A DNA stretch of 64,000 bases from an uncultured Maribacter sp. (GTDB lineage: Bacteria > Bacteroidota > Bacteroidia > Flavobacteriales > Flavobacteriaceae), in assembly GCF_947496775.1 (NCBI RefSeq), contig NZ_CANMDU010000001.1, positions 372,001 to 436,000 on the forward strand, read 5' to 3'. Position numbers and translations under genes: made by a program. Below, piece by piece: positions 17,880-26,072 of this stretch. A model generated the notes under the pieces. The model saw only the letters and a list, made by a program, of their open reading frames with translations, had not been told where the DNA came from and made no database searches. Every line of letters begins with the position of its first letter. Position 1 is the first letter of the stretch.

Positions 17880-18434
17880 ATGGCATCTCATCAACTAAAT
17901 CCAAATATCTGGGTAGATCAATATGCAGATTACTTATTTAATTATGCTGTAACAAGAGTAAGCGATGCTGAAATTGCAAAAGATTTAGTTCAAGAAACCT
18001 TTTTTGCTGGCTTAAAATCTGCAAAAAACTTTAAAGGAGATGCAGCAGAACGAACGTGGCTTGTTGCTATTCTTAAAAGAAAAGTAATTGATCACTATAG
18101 AAAAATAAATTCTAAAAAAGGAAAAGCTGAGGTTCGCATGAACTATAGTTCTAGTAGTGATTCTGATGGAGATTGGTTAGAAGAACAAGTAGCTGACCCA
18201 TTTAGTACTACAAATAACAGCTTCTTAGAAAATGAAGAATTAGGTGCCGCCATTCAAGACTGTATTTCTAAATTACCAAAAAAACAATCCCAAGTTTTTG
18301 TAATGAAAACTATCCAAGGAATAGATACTGAAGATATTTGTAATGAACTTGGAATTAATCCGTCTAACCTCTGGGTTATGATTCATAGAGCTAGAACCGC
18401 TTTAATGGGCTGCCTTAATCAAAATTGGTTTTAA
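17880..18434 (+). CDS. RNA polymerase sigma-70 family factor (ECF type)
   Basis: A 184-residue ECF sigma factor. Region 2 spans about residues 12-80 (DQYADYLFNYAVTRVSDAEIAKDLVQETFFAGL, then FKGDAAERTWLVAILKRKVIDHYR). Region 4 is the helix-turn-helix at about 130-180 (LPKKQSQVFVMKTIQGIDTEDICNELGINPSNLWVMIHRAR). I take ATG 17880; a TTG at 17859 would read into the -7 box. A 75-residue zinc protein follows after 4 bases, the usual place for an anti-sigma factor. Confidence 0.93.
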   Translation: MASHQLNPNIWVDQYADYLFNYAVTRVSDAEIAKDLVQETFFAGLKSAKNFKGDAAERTWLVAILKRKVIDHYRKINSKKGKAEVRMNYSSSSDSDGDWLEEQVADPFSTTNNSFLENEELGAAIQDCISKLPKKQSQVFVMKTIQGIDTEDICNELGINPSNLWVMIHRARTALMGCLNQNWF

Positions 18435-18438
18435 AAGT

Positions 18439-18666
18439 ATGATATCTTGTGAAAAAGCAAAATTAATTTGCAATAAAGCTCAATATAAAGAAGCTTCTTT
18501 TTTTGAAAAGATAAAGTTAAAAATGCATCTTTTTATTTGCAAAGCTTGTGCCGGGCATAGTAAAAAAAATGGTCAACTTACAGAGTTATGTAGTAAGGCT
18601 AATTTACACAGTTTAAGTGAAGGAGATAAAGAGCTTATGAAACAAAAATTATATTCCGACGAATAA
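18439..18666 (+). CDS. small zinc-binding anti-sigma-like protein (ZAS/zf-HC2 type)
   Basis: Only 75 residues with no membrane segment. The motif H-x3-C-x2-C (HLFICKAC, about residues 30-37), with further Cys at positions 4 and 11, matches the zinc anti-sigma (ZAS) fold that holds ECF sigma factors. Most membrane-bound anti-sigma factors are longer; soluble ZAS proteins such as RsrA respond to thiol oxidation. It starts 4 bases after the sigma gene. Its last 18 bases overlap the convergent UbiA-like gene. Role as anti-sigma is inferred from motif and position. Confidence 0.75.
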   Translation: MISCEKAKLICNKAQYKEASFFEKIKLKMHLFICKACAGHSKKNGQLTELCSKANLHSLSEGDKELMKQKLYSDE

Positions 18667-19479
18667 ATTTAAACCATAAACAATTCCTAACCATACAATG
18701 GGAATAGCTTCGACCCAAAAGGATGCAAAATATATACTCTGATTCCTTTTTGTAGTATACATTAGTACTCCTAACAGTAAAAAAAGAATTCCTTTACTCA
18801 CCAAGTCTAAAGTAGCAATGGAATCTTTTAAATACGTTATCAAAAAAAAGACAATTACTGCATAAGCTCCAAATATTTTACTTTTGGTTACTCCATACTT
18901 TTGCGGCAATGTATTTAACCCGGGAGGATCATATTTTAAATCTCTAATCTCAAAAGGGATTAAAAGTATTAATACCAAAATAAAACGCTGCAACGCTTCC
19001 ATATATATGTCCCATGATAAAGGCTGTTTTATATTCAAAAAAGGAATAATAACCGTAATACCGGACCAAACCAAAGCAACTGGCAATATCTTTAGCCCCC
19101 CCAAATCTCTAAAGTTTCTAGCTTTAGGCAATACAGGAATTGCATAAATACCCGTTAGAATAATTAATAAAAAGCAACCTAAAATAGCTTCTTTAGTCAA
19201 GAAAAAAGAACAATACAATGCATAAGTCAAAGAAACAAGACTCACAAATTGTATCTTTTTATGATATGCCTTAACGACCAAAAAATACTTTTCAGCTTCC
19301 ACTCCATACTTAATAAAATTATAACAACTAATAGTACTAAAGAAAACAAAACATAAAAGATAATTGCTAATTTCTATAGCAAAAAGAATTCCTGTTATTT
19401 GTAGTAAACACACTACAGCAAGGGCTATATGGATACTTGCGTTTATATAAAAATTAAAAATTGCTTTTAAGCCCTTCAT
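18649..19479 (-). CDS. UbiA-like prenyltransferase family membrane protein
   Basis: About 276 residues from the ATG at 19479 (MKGLKAIFNFYINASIHIALAV). A start at 19590 would add 37 residues of unusual composition and lie only 31 bases from gcvP on the other strand. The protein is all membrane helices with short loops. FSTISCYNFIKYGVEAEKYF stands where UbiA enzymes have their first aspartate motif, but NxxxD is not intact, and EIRDLKYDPPGLNTLPQKYG resembles the second aspartate-rich loop. Many Flavobacteriia carry this divergent UbiA-like gene; its activity is unproven. A TATTTTTG box lies at 19484-19491, very close to the ATG. Confidence 0.65.
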   Translation of the reverse strand: MKGLKAIFNFYINASIHIALAVVCLLQITGILFAIEISNYLLCFVFFSTISCYNFIKYGVEAEKYFLVVKAYHKKIQFVSLVSLTYALYCSFFLTKEAILGCFLLIILTGIYAIPVLPKARNFRDLGGLKILPVALVWSGITVIIPFLNIKQPLSWDIYMEALQRFILVLILLIPFEIRDLKYDPPGLNTLPQKYGVTKSKIFGAYAVIVFFLITYLKDSIATLDLVSKGILFLLLGVLMYTTKRNQSIYFASFWVEAIPIVWLGIVYGLNLFVGI

Positions 19480-19621
19480 ACTACAAAAATAGCCAAACTG
19501 TTTATAACCCTCATTTTTAGTTAAAAACTTTAGTATTCTTCCCCTAATTACTCCAAATATTCCATAAATAATTTCTTTAATTTGCATCACTATTTTAAAG
19601 TAAAAAAAACGAACTCAGAAT

Positions 19622-22471
19622 ATGCGAACAGACTTATTTGCATCTCGCCATATCGGCATAACAGAAGAAGACCATCAACATATGTTACAAAGCATTGGAG
19701 TTGATAGTTTAGAACAACTTATTTACGAAACTATTCCGGATGATATTCGTCTTAAAGAAGATTTACAATTAGCTCCAGAAATGAGCGAACATGCTTTTTT
19801 AAATCACCTTGAACTTTTATCAAAAAAAAACAAAGTTTATAAATCTTATATTGGACTTGGGTATCACGAATCCCTTACTCCTTCCGTGATTAAACGTAAT
19901 ATATTAGAAAACCCCGGCTGGTATACTGCATATACTCCTTACCAAGCAGAAATTGCGCAAGGCAGATTAGAGGCCTTGTTAAATTTCCAAACTGTAGTTT
20001 GCGATTTAACTGCCATGGAAATTGCCAATGCTTCCTTATTAGATGAAAGTACAGCGGCGGCTGAAGCAATGACTATGCTTTTTGATGTTCGCAGTAGAGC
20101 CCAAAAAAAGGCAGAAACTATAAAGTTTTTTGTTTCTAATGAAGTTTTACCGCAAACGTTATCGTTATTGCAAACGCGTTCTACTCCTCTTGGAATTGAA
20201 TTAGTAATTGGTAATCATGAAGAATTTAGTTTTTCTAATGAATTCTTTGGAGCTTTGCTACAATACCCTGGTAAATATGGGCAAATAAATGACTACAGTA
20301 CTTTTGTATCTAAAGCTAAGGAACAAGAAATAAAAGTTGCAGTAGCCGCAGATATTTTAAGTTTAACCATGCTAACTCCTCCTGGAGAATTTGGTGTTGA
20401 TGTAGTTGTTGGTACTACGCAACGTTTTGGTATTCCTTTAGGATACGGTGGACCGCATGCCGCCTTTTTCGCTACTAAAGAAACTTATAAACGTAGTATC
20501 CCCGGAAGAATTATTGGTATTACAAAAGATACCGACGGAAAGCCTGCACTACGAATGGCACTACAAACTAGAGAACAGCATATTAAAAGAGACAAAGCAA
20601 CTTCTAATATATGTACTGCACAAGTTTTATTAGCGGTAATGGCCGGGATGTATGCTGTATATCACGGTCCTGAAGGACTTAAATATATTGCAAAAAAAGT
20701 GCATAGTTCGGCTGTAACATTAACCTCTAAACTAGAGTCTCTAGGAGTTAATCAAATTAACACCTCTTATTTTGATACTATTGTAGTTTCTGCTTCCAGT
20801 GCATTAATTAAGCCTATTGCCGAAAAAAAAGAGATTAACTTTTATTATATTGATGAAAACACGATCAGTATTTCATTAAATGAAAGTGTAACTCTAGCAG
20901 ATGTAGAGGCTATAGCTAATATTTTTTCAGAAGCATTAGCTAAAAGCCCATTTCGCATTACAACTCTTAAAGATGATATTGCTATATCTCCTAATTCTCA
21001 AAGAACCTCTGCATTTTTAGAAAATCCTGTTTTTAATAGCTATCATTCAGAAACAGAATTAATGCGTTATATAAAAAGATTAGAACGTAAAGATTTAGCT
21101 CTTAATCATTCCATGATATCTCTTGGGTCTTGTACCATGAAACTAAATGCAGCTACGCAAATGCTACCTTTAAGTTCTAGTCAATGGGGAAACATTCACC
21201 CTTTTGCTCCAATTGAGCAAGCACAAGGTTATCAAACCGTTTTAAGAGAACTAGAAAATGACTTGTCTACTATAACCGGTTTTTCTGGCACTTCATTACA
21301 GCCTAATTCTGGTGCACAGGGAGAATATGCAGGTTTAATGGCCATTCGTGCCTATCACGAGTCTAACAATGAACACCATAGAAATATTTGTATTATACCT
21401 GCTTCCGCTCATGGAACAAATCCTGCTTCAGCAGTTATGGCGGGAATGAAAGTAGTTGTATCTAAAACGGATGAAAGAGGGAATATTGATGTTGCCGATT
21501 TACAGGAAAAAGTAAAGCTTCATTCTGATAATTTATCCGCATTGATGGTCACTTACCCTTCTACTCATGGTGTTTTTGAGTCCTCTATAAAACATATTAC
21601 CCAACTTATCCATGATCATGGCGGACAAGTATATATGGACGGTGCTAATATGAATGCTCAAGTAGGACTTACCAATCCTGCTACTATTGGGGCAGATGTT
21701 TGCCACCTAAACCTTCATAAAACTTTTGCAATACCACATGGTGGAGGAGGGCCGGGTGTTGGCCCTATATGTGTTGCTAAACAATTGGTTCCTTTTCTAC
21801 CGTCAAATCCTGTTATCTCTACAGGAGGAAGTAAAGCTATTACTGCAATTTCAGGAGCCCCTTGGGGAAGTTCCTTAGTTTGTTTAATTTCTTATAGCTA
21901 TATAAAAATGCTTGGAGAAAAAGGTTTAAAACAATCTACTATAACCGCTATTCTCAACGCCAACTATATTAAAAATAGACTAAGTAGTGGTTTTGATGTT
22001 TTATATACCGGAGAAAAAGGAAGAGCAGCACACGAGATGATAATTGATTGTAGACCCTTTAAACAAAAAGGTGTGGAAGTAACAGATATTGCAAAAAGGT
22101 TAATGGATTATGGTTTCCATGCTCCGACAGTATCTTTTCCTGTAGCTGGCACATTGATGATAGAACCTACTGAAAGTGAAAGCCTACCGGAACTAGATAG
22201 ATTCTGTGATGCTATGCTTTCTATTAGAGAAGAGATAGAAGAAACTAATAAAGATTATCCCGATAATGTTCTTAAAAATGCTCCTCATACTCTAGAAATG
22301 ATTACTAATGATGAATGGAATTTCCCGTATAGTCGACAAAAAGCTGCTTTTCCTTTAGAGTACGTAAAAGAGAATAAATTTTGGCCGGCTATTAGAAGAG
22401 TAGATGATGCTTATGGCGATCGTAATTTAATCTGTAGCTGTATTCCTATTGAAGCATATGCCGAAGCATAA
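19622..22471 (+). CDS. gcvP: glycine dehydrogenase (decarboxylating), P-protein
   Basis: A 949-residue fused P-protein of the glycine cleavage system. It decarboxylates glycine and passes the aminomethyl group to lipoylated H-protein. FASRHIGITEEDHQHML opens the N-terminal half (residues 1-450, non-catalytic alpha-like half), and the C-terminal half holds the PLP lysine K700 in LNLHKTFAIPHGGGGPG. ALNHSMISLGSCTMKLNA and SGAQGEYAGLM are also diagnostic. gcvT and gcvH are not in this window. A terminator follows at 22497. No riboswitch fits in the 31-base upstream gap to the longest UbiA frame. Confidence 0.97.
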   Translation: MRTDLFASRHIGITEEDHQHMLQSIGVDSLEQLIYETIPDDIRLKEDLQLAPEMSEHAFLNHLELLSKKNKVYKSYIGLGYHESLTPSVIKRNILENPGWYTAYTPYQAEIAQGRLEALLNFQTVVCDLTAMEIANASLLDESTAAAEAMTMLFDVRSRAQKKAETIKFFVSNEVLPQTLSLLQTRSTPLGIELVIGNHEEFSFSNEFFGALLQYPGKYGQINDYSTFVSKAKEQEIKVAVAADILSLTMLTPPGEFGVDVVVGTTQRFGIPLGYGGPHAAFFATKETYKRSIPGRIIGITKDTDGKPALRMALQTREQHIKRDKATSNICTAQVLLAVMAGMYAVYHGPEGLKYIAKKVHSSAVTLTSKLESLGVNQINTSYFDTIVVSASSALIKPIAEKKEINFYYIDENTISISLNESVTLADVEAIANIFSEALAKSPFRITTLKDDIAISPNSQRTSAFLENPVFNSYHSETELMRYIKRLERKDLALNHSMISLGSCTMKLNAATQMLPLSSSQWGNIHPFAPIEQAQGYQTVLRELENDLSTITGFSGTSLQPNSGAQGEYAGLMAIRAYHESNNEHHRNICIIPASAHGTNPASAVMAGMKVVVSKTDERGNIDVADLQEKVKLHSDNLSALMVTYPSTHGVFESSIKHITQLIHDHGGQVYMDGANMNAQVGLTNPATIGADVCHLNLHKTFAIPHGGGGPGVGPICVAKQLVPFLPSNPVISTGGSKAITAISGAPWGSSLVCLISYSYIKMLGEKGLKQSTITAILNANYIKNRLSSGFDVLYTGEKGRAAHEMIIDCRPFKQKGVEVTDIAKRLMDYGFHAPTVSFPVAGTLMIEPTESESLPELDRFCDAMLSIREEIEETNKDYPDNVLKNAPHTLEMITNDEWNFPYSRQKAAFPLEYVKENKFWPAIRRVDDAYGDRNLICSCIPIEAYAEA

Positions 22472-22496
22472 ATAACACTCGAAACATGTATAAAAC

Positions 22497-22527
22497 AAAG
22501 CCTTTTGAAAATTCAAAGGGCTTTTTT
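22497..22527 (+). terminator. terminator of gcvP
   Basis: Stem AAAGCCTTTTGAA paired with TTCAAAGGGCTTT (one G-T pair), a very short loop and a T6 tail. It lies 26 bases after the gcvP stop. Confidence 0.85.
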
Positions 22528-22640
22528 CGTTAATACTACATAGTAAAAATAACTGCTGGCTATCGTATTTCTTTTATTATGCGCGCATAATAAAAAACAA
22601 TATTAATTACCTTGTTAGATACAACAAAAAAATCATAATT

Positions 22641-23702
22641 ATGCCTATAGGAATTACCGGCACAGGAAGTTATTTACCAACAGAAATCACTAAAAATGAG
22701 GATTTTGAATCTCATACATTTTTAAATTCTGACGGATCCAATATAAATGCTCCGAACCCAGTAATAATAAAAAAATTTAAAGCAATTACGGGCATACAAG
22801 AACGGCGTTATGCAAGTAAAGATTTAAACACCTCTGACCTCGCATACTTTGCTTCTGAAAAAGCAATTGAAGATGCTGGGATTGACAAAGAAACACTTGA
22901 TTATATCATTGTTGCACATAATTTTGGAGATGTTATTTACGGTAATATACAAGGAGACACACTTCCAAGTTTAGCGACTAGAGTAAAACATAAGTTGGGA
23001 ATAAAAAATCCAAGATGCGTGGCTTACGATATTCTCTTTGGCTGCCCTGGATGGGTACAAGCTATGATACAAGCACATGCCTTTATTAAAAGTGGAATTG
23101 CAACTAAATGCTTAGTTATTGGTGCCGAAACATTATCCAGAATTGTAGATAAATATGATCGTGATTCTATGATTTATTCTGATGGGGCTGGCGCAACAAT
23201 TGTAGAAAATAGCACCAATGCTGGAGAAATTCTTTTTCATGACTCTGCCACGTATGCAAATGGTGAAGCCAATTATCTCTTCTTTGGTAAAACCTACAAT
23301 ACCAAAATAGAAGATGATAATCTTTATATTAAAATGTTTGGCAGAAAAATATATGAATTTGCTTTAACACATGTTCCTGTAGCTATGAAACATTGCTTAG
23401 ATAGTGCAAAAATTCCTATCAAGGATTTAAAGAAAATATTCATCCACCAGGCCAATGAAAAAATGGACGAAGCAATAGTACAACGCTTCTACAAATTATA
23501 CGAAATAGATCAAACTCCTAAGGGAGTAATGCCTATGATTATTGAAAAACTTGGAAACAGTTCCGTAGCGACCATACCAACATTACTAGATTTAGTGAAT
23601 AAAAACGAAGTTGAAAATCAAAAATTAAATAAAGGAGATGTTATCCTCTTCGCAAGTGTAGGAGCTGGTATGAATGTAAATGCAATTGTATATAGAGTTT
23701 AA
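22641..23702 (+). CDS. 3-oxoacyl-ACP synthase III family protein (FabH-like ketosynthase)
   Basis: A 353-residue thiolase-fold enzyme. The complete KAS III triad is present: C135 in DILFGCPGWVQAM, H269 in FIHQANEKMD, and N306 in GNSSVATIPTLL. FabH condenses an acyl-CoA with malonyl-ACP. The sequence DILFGCPGWVQAM and long N-terminal insertion suggest a specialised family rather than the primary FabH, perhaps acting in resorcinol or secondary lipid synthesis. The following methyltransferase and glycosyltransferase on the same strand are spaced 62 and 11 bases, which hints at a small lipid- or glycan-modifying operon, unproven. Confidence 0.85.
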   Translation: MPIGITGTGSYLPTEITKNEDFESHTFLNSDGSNINAPNPVIIKKFKAITGIQERRYASKDLNTSDLAYFASEKAIEDAGIDKETLDYIIVAHNFGDVIYGNIQGDTLPSLATRVKHKLGIKNPRCVAYDILFGCPGWVQAMIQAHAFIKSGIATKCLVIGAETLSRIVDKYDRDSMIYSDGAGATIVENSTNAGEILFHDSATYANGEANYLFFGKTYNTKIEDDNLYIKMFGRKIYEFALTHVPVAMKHCLDSAKIPIKDLKKIFIHQANEKMDEAIVQRFYKLYEIDQTPKGVMPMIIEKLGNSSVATIPTLLDLVNKNEVENQKLNKGDVILFASVGAGMNVNAIVYRV

Positions 23703-23764
23703 AACATTTAACTATTATAAGCTTATTTTTATAACTTCGTATTCATATTTATAACAGGCAATTG

Positions 23765-24295
23765 ATGTACGAAAAAACTTTTCCAAGTAAAAGATTTAAA
23801 CACACTTTAACTTTCTTAGAAAAACATATTTCTACGAACGAATCTATCCTAGATTTAGGAGTAGAAAATCCATTTTCGAAAATAATGATTGAAAATGGAT
23901 ATTCTGTTGAAAACACAAAAGGAGAAGATTTAGATGTAGATTTCTCTGCCCTTACAGCCTCTAAAGCAGAGGTTGTAACTGCCTTTGAAATTTTTGAACA
24001 CCTACTAAACCCGTTAACTATTTTAAAGGAAATTAAAGCCAACAAAATAGTTGCTAGTATCCCAATGCGATTATGGTTTTCCCCAGCATACCAAAGCAAA
24101 ACAGACCCTTGGGATAGACATTATCATGAATTTGAAGATTGGCAATTTAATTGGCTTTTAGAAAAAGCGGGATGGCAAATAAAAGATAGTGCCAAATGGA
24201 CCAACCCTGTTAAAAAAATTGGAATTAGGCCTCTTTTACGTTATTTTACTCCTAGATACTACATTGTATATGCAGAAAAAATAAAACAAGTTTAA
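23765..24295 (+). CDS. SAM-dependent methyltransferase domain protein
   Basis: A 176-residue protein. I use ATG 23765 (MYEKTFPSKRF); an adjacent TTG at 23762 would add one residue. ILDLGVENPFSKIMIENGY is a weakened SAM motif I, EGVVTAFEIFEHLLNPL resembles the class I motif around post-I (here AEVVTAFEIFEHL), and IVASIPMRLWF is a later strand. The HYHEFEDWQFNWLLEKAGW segment is seen in Methyltransf_11/23 proteins. The GxGxG glycines are not fully conserved, so SAM binding is likely but not certain. It ends 11 bases before the glycosyltransferase. Confidence 0.7.
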   Translation: MYEKTFPSKRFKHTLTFLEKHISTNESILDLGVENPFSKIMIENGYSVENTKGEDLDVDFSALTASKAEVVTAFEIFEHLLNPLTILKEIKANKIVASIPMRLWFSPAYQSKTDPWDRHYHEFEDWQFNWLLEKAGWQIKDSAKWTNPVKKIGIRPLLRYFTPRYYIVYAEKIKQV

Positions 24296-24306
24296 AAGTC
24301 TGCATT

Positions 24307-25158
24307 ATGGATTATTATATAGTAATACCCGCTCATAATGAAGAACAGTACATTTCTTATACATTAGACTCTATTTTAAAACAATCTCTACGTCCAAAAA
24401 AAGTAGTCCTTGTAAATGATAACTCTACTGACAAGACAGAAGAAATTATTGAAAATTATATTTCTAAACACAATTTTATCACCAAGCTAAATACCATTTC
24501 TTCTAAAGAACATATGCCTGGCAGTAAAGTTATAAATGCCTTTAATAAAGGACTAGAGTTACTAGATAATTCTTATGATTTTATTGTTAAGTTAGATGCT
24601 GATATTATTCTCCCAGAAAATTATTTTGAAACTATAGCCTATATATTCAAAACCAATCCTAAAGTTGGTATTGCAGGAGGGTTTGCATATGAAGAAACCA
24701 AAGATGGCAAATGGCTTTTAAATCACCCTATGAATAAAGACCATGTACGTGGCGCTTTTAAAGCATACTCTAAAACTTGTTTTAAAGCCATTAACGGACT
24801 TAAAAATGCCATGGGATGGGATACGGTAGATGAGTTATTAGCGCAATACCACGGCTTTGAAATATACACTAAAGACCAACTACAGGTTAAACATTTAAGA
24901 CCTACTGGAGGTGCTTACAACAAAAAAGCAAAGTTACTGCAAGGAAAAGCCATGCGCACATTACGCTATGGTTTTTGGATAACTATAATTGCTTCATTAA
25001 AAATGGCCTTAAAACAAAAAAAAAGCGCTACTTTTTTTCATAATCTTGAGGGATATAGAAATGCTAAAAAAGAAAAAGTTCCTTTTTTAGTTTCTAAAGA
25101 AGAAGGAGACTTCATAAGAAAACTTAGGTGGCAAAATATTAAAAGAAAACTTTTTTAA
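24307..25158 (+). CDS. family 2 glycosyltransferase
   Basis: A 283-residue GT-A enzyme. The N-terminus YYIVIPAHNEEQYISYTLDSIL and VVLVNDNSTDKTEEI are the nucleotide-sugar binding elements; KLDADIILPENYFE carries the metal-binding DxD; the acceptor region includes GWDTVDELLAQYHGFEI. No membrane anchor is obvious except a hydrophobic stretch near residues 220-235 (FWITIIASLKMAL). The sugar and acceptor are unknown. The gene ends 6 bases before the convergent DUF4249 gene and no terminator is visible between them. Confidence 0.88.
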   Translation: MDYYIVIPAHNEEQYISYTLDSILKQSLRPKKVVLVNDNSTDKTEEIIENYISKHNFITKLNTISSKEHMPGSKVINAFNKGLELLDNSYDFIVKLDADIILPENYFETIAYIFKTNPKVGIAGGFAYEETKDGKWLLNHPMNKDHVRGAFKAYSKTCFKAINGLKNAMGWDTVDELLAQYHGFEIYTKDQLQVKHLRPTGGAYNKKAKLLQGKAMRTLRYGFWITIIASLKMALKQKKSATFFHNLEGYRNAKKEKVPFLVSKEEGDFIRKLRWQNIKRKLF

Positions 25159-25164
25159 CTAGGT

Positions 25165-26070
25165 TCATTGATCTGTAAGAACTATTTCTTTTTCTGTTAA
25201 ATTATAACCCGCAAAAACCCCAACTCCATTTTTCCCTTCTATGTTATCCGGAGCAATTACATACTCTGCAAAAGGATTATCATTATTATAATAATTTGAA
25301 TATGTTGCTCTTAAATTTTGATACAAATTCTCATCTACATGAGCTACCTGCACTCTTAAAATTTCTCTTACATTATCCTCTTCGTTATAATAATATGTAT
25401 ACATTTCTCCTTTACTACTTATTACGTTACCATCTCCTATAACATCTGTAGCAAAACGCTCCAACCCAAAATACAACTCTGAACTTAAATCCTCTTCCTG
25501 CTCAACTCCTTCATATTTTAATCCTTCAAACACTATTCTACCTCCAATAATATAAAAATCTTTACTTCCTTTTAGATCTTCAAAAGAAACTGTAATAAAA
25601 TCTCCCTCACCTCCATATTGAGAAATTCCTTTACCAAATTTAGTATTTACAATACCTATTTTTTTCGGTATTACACATTCCGAAGAAAACTTTTTTCCTT
25701 CAACATCTACTTCTAAATAATATTTCTCACCTTCTGTAATTGCAAATTCTTCTTTAGATACCCGATATTGTCTATTCTCTAGCGAATAAGGCAAAGAAAT
25801 AGATTCTCCCTTTGTATTTTCAATACGAACAAGAGCATTTTTTATCACAAATTTATCTTTATTCTCTTCATAGTCATTTCCGCTTAATTTAGTTCCAAAA
25901 TTTAATAATGCACGAGAAACATATATCGATATATTTTCATCTGTAGGAGACAAATAACCCTGAATAAAGACTTGTTCTTCTTGTTCATACAAATTATCAG
26001 GTTTTACCTCCGTAGTACAACTATACACAAATACTAAAATAATTAACAAAGCACTTCTATTGTTTTTCAT
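25165..26070 (-). CDS. DUF4249 family lipoprotein
   Basis: A 301-residue lipoprotein (MKNNRSALLIILVFVYSCTTEV, lipobox Cys about 18). DUF4249 proteins pair with TonB-dependent receptors in Bacteroidota, as here: the receptor gene lies 2 bases upstream on the same strand. Visible traits: VFIQGYLSPTDENISIYVSRA near the N-terminus, ENTKGESISLPYS, then the EGEKYYLEVDVEGK strand. It is probably a surface-exposed ligand-handling subunit for the receptor. The ligand is unknown; there is no SusD here, so glycan import is not implied. Confidence 0.85.
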   Translation of the reverse strand: MKNNRSALLIILVFVYSCTTEVKPDNLYEQEEQVFIQGYLSPTDENISIYVSRALLNFGTKLSGNDYEENKDKFVIKNALVRIENTKGESISLPYSLENRQYRVSKEEFAITEGEKYYLEVDVEGKKFSSECVIPKKIGIVNTKFGKGISQYGGEGDFITVSFEDLKGSKDFYIIGGRIVFEGLKYEGVEQEEDLSSELYFGLERFATDVIGDGNVISSKGEMYTYYYNEEDNVREILRVQVAHVDENLYQNLRATYSNYYNNDNPFAEYVIAPDNIEGKNGVGVFAGYNLTEKEIVLTDQ

Positions 26071-26072
26071 AA

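Noticed and set aside
19591-19621. Glycine riboswitch before gcvP
   Set aside because: Only a few dozen bases separate it from the divergent gene frame; no paired aptamer structure is visible.
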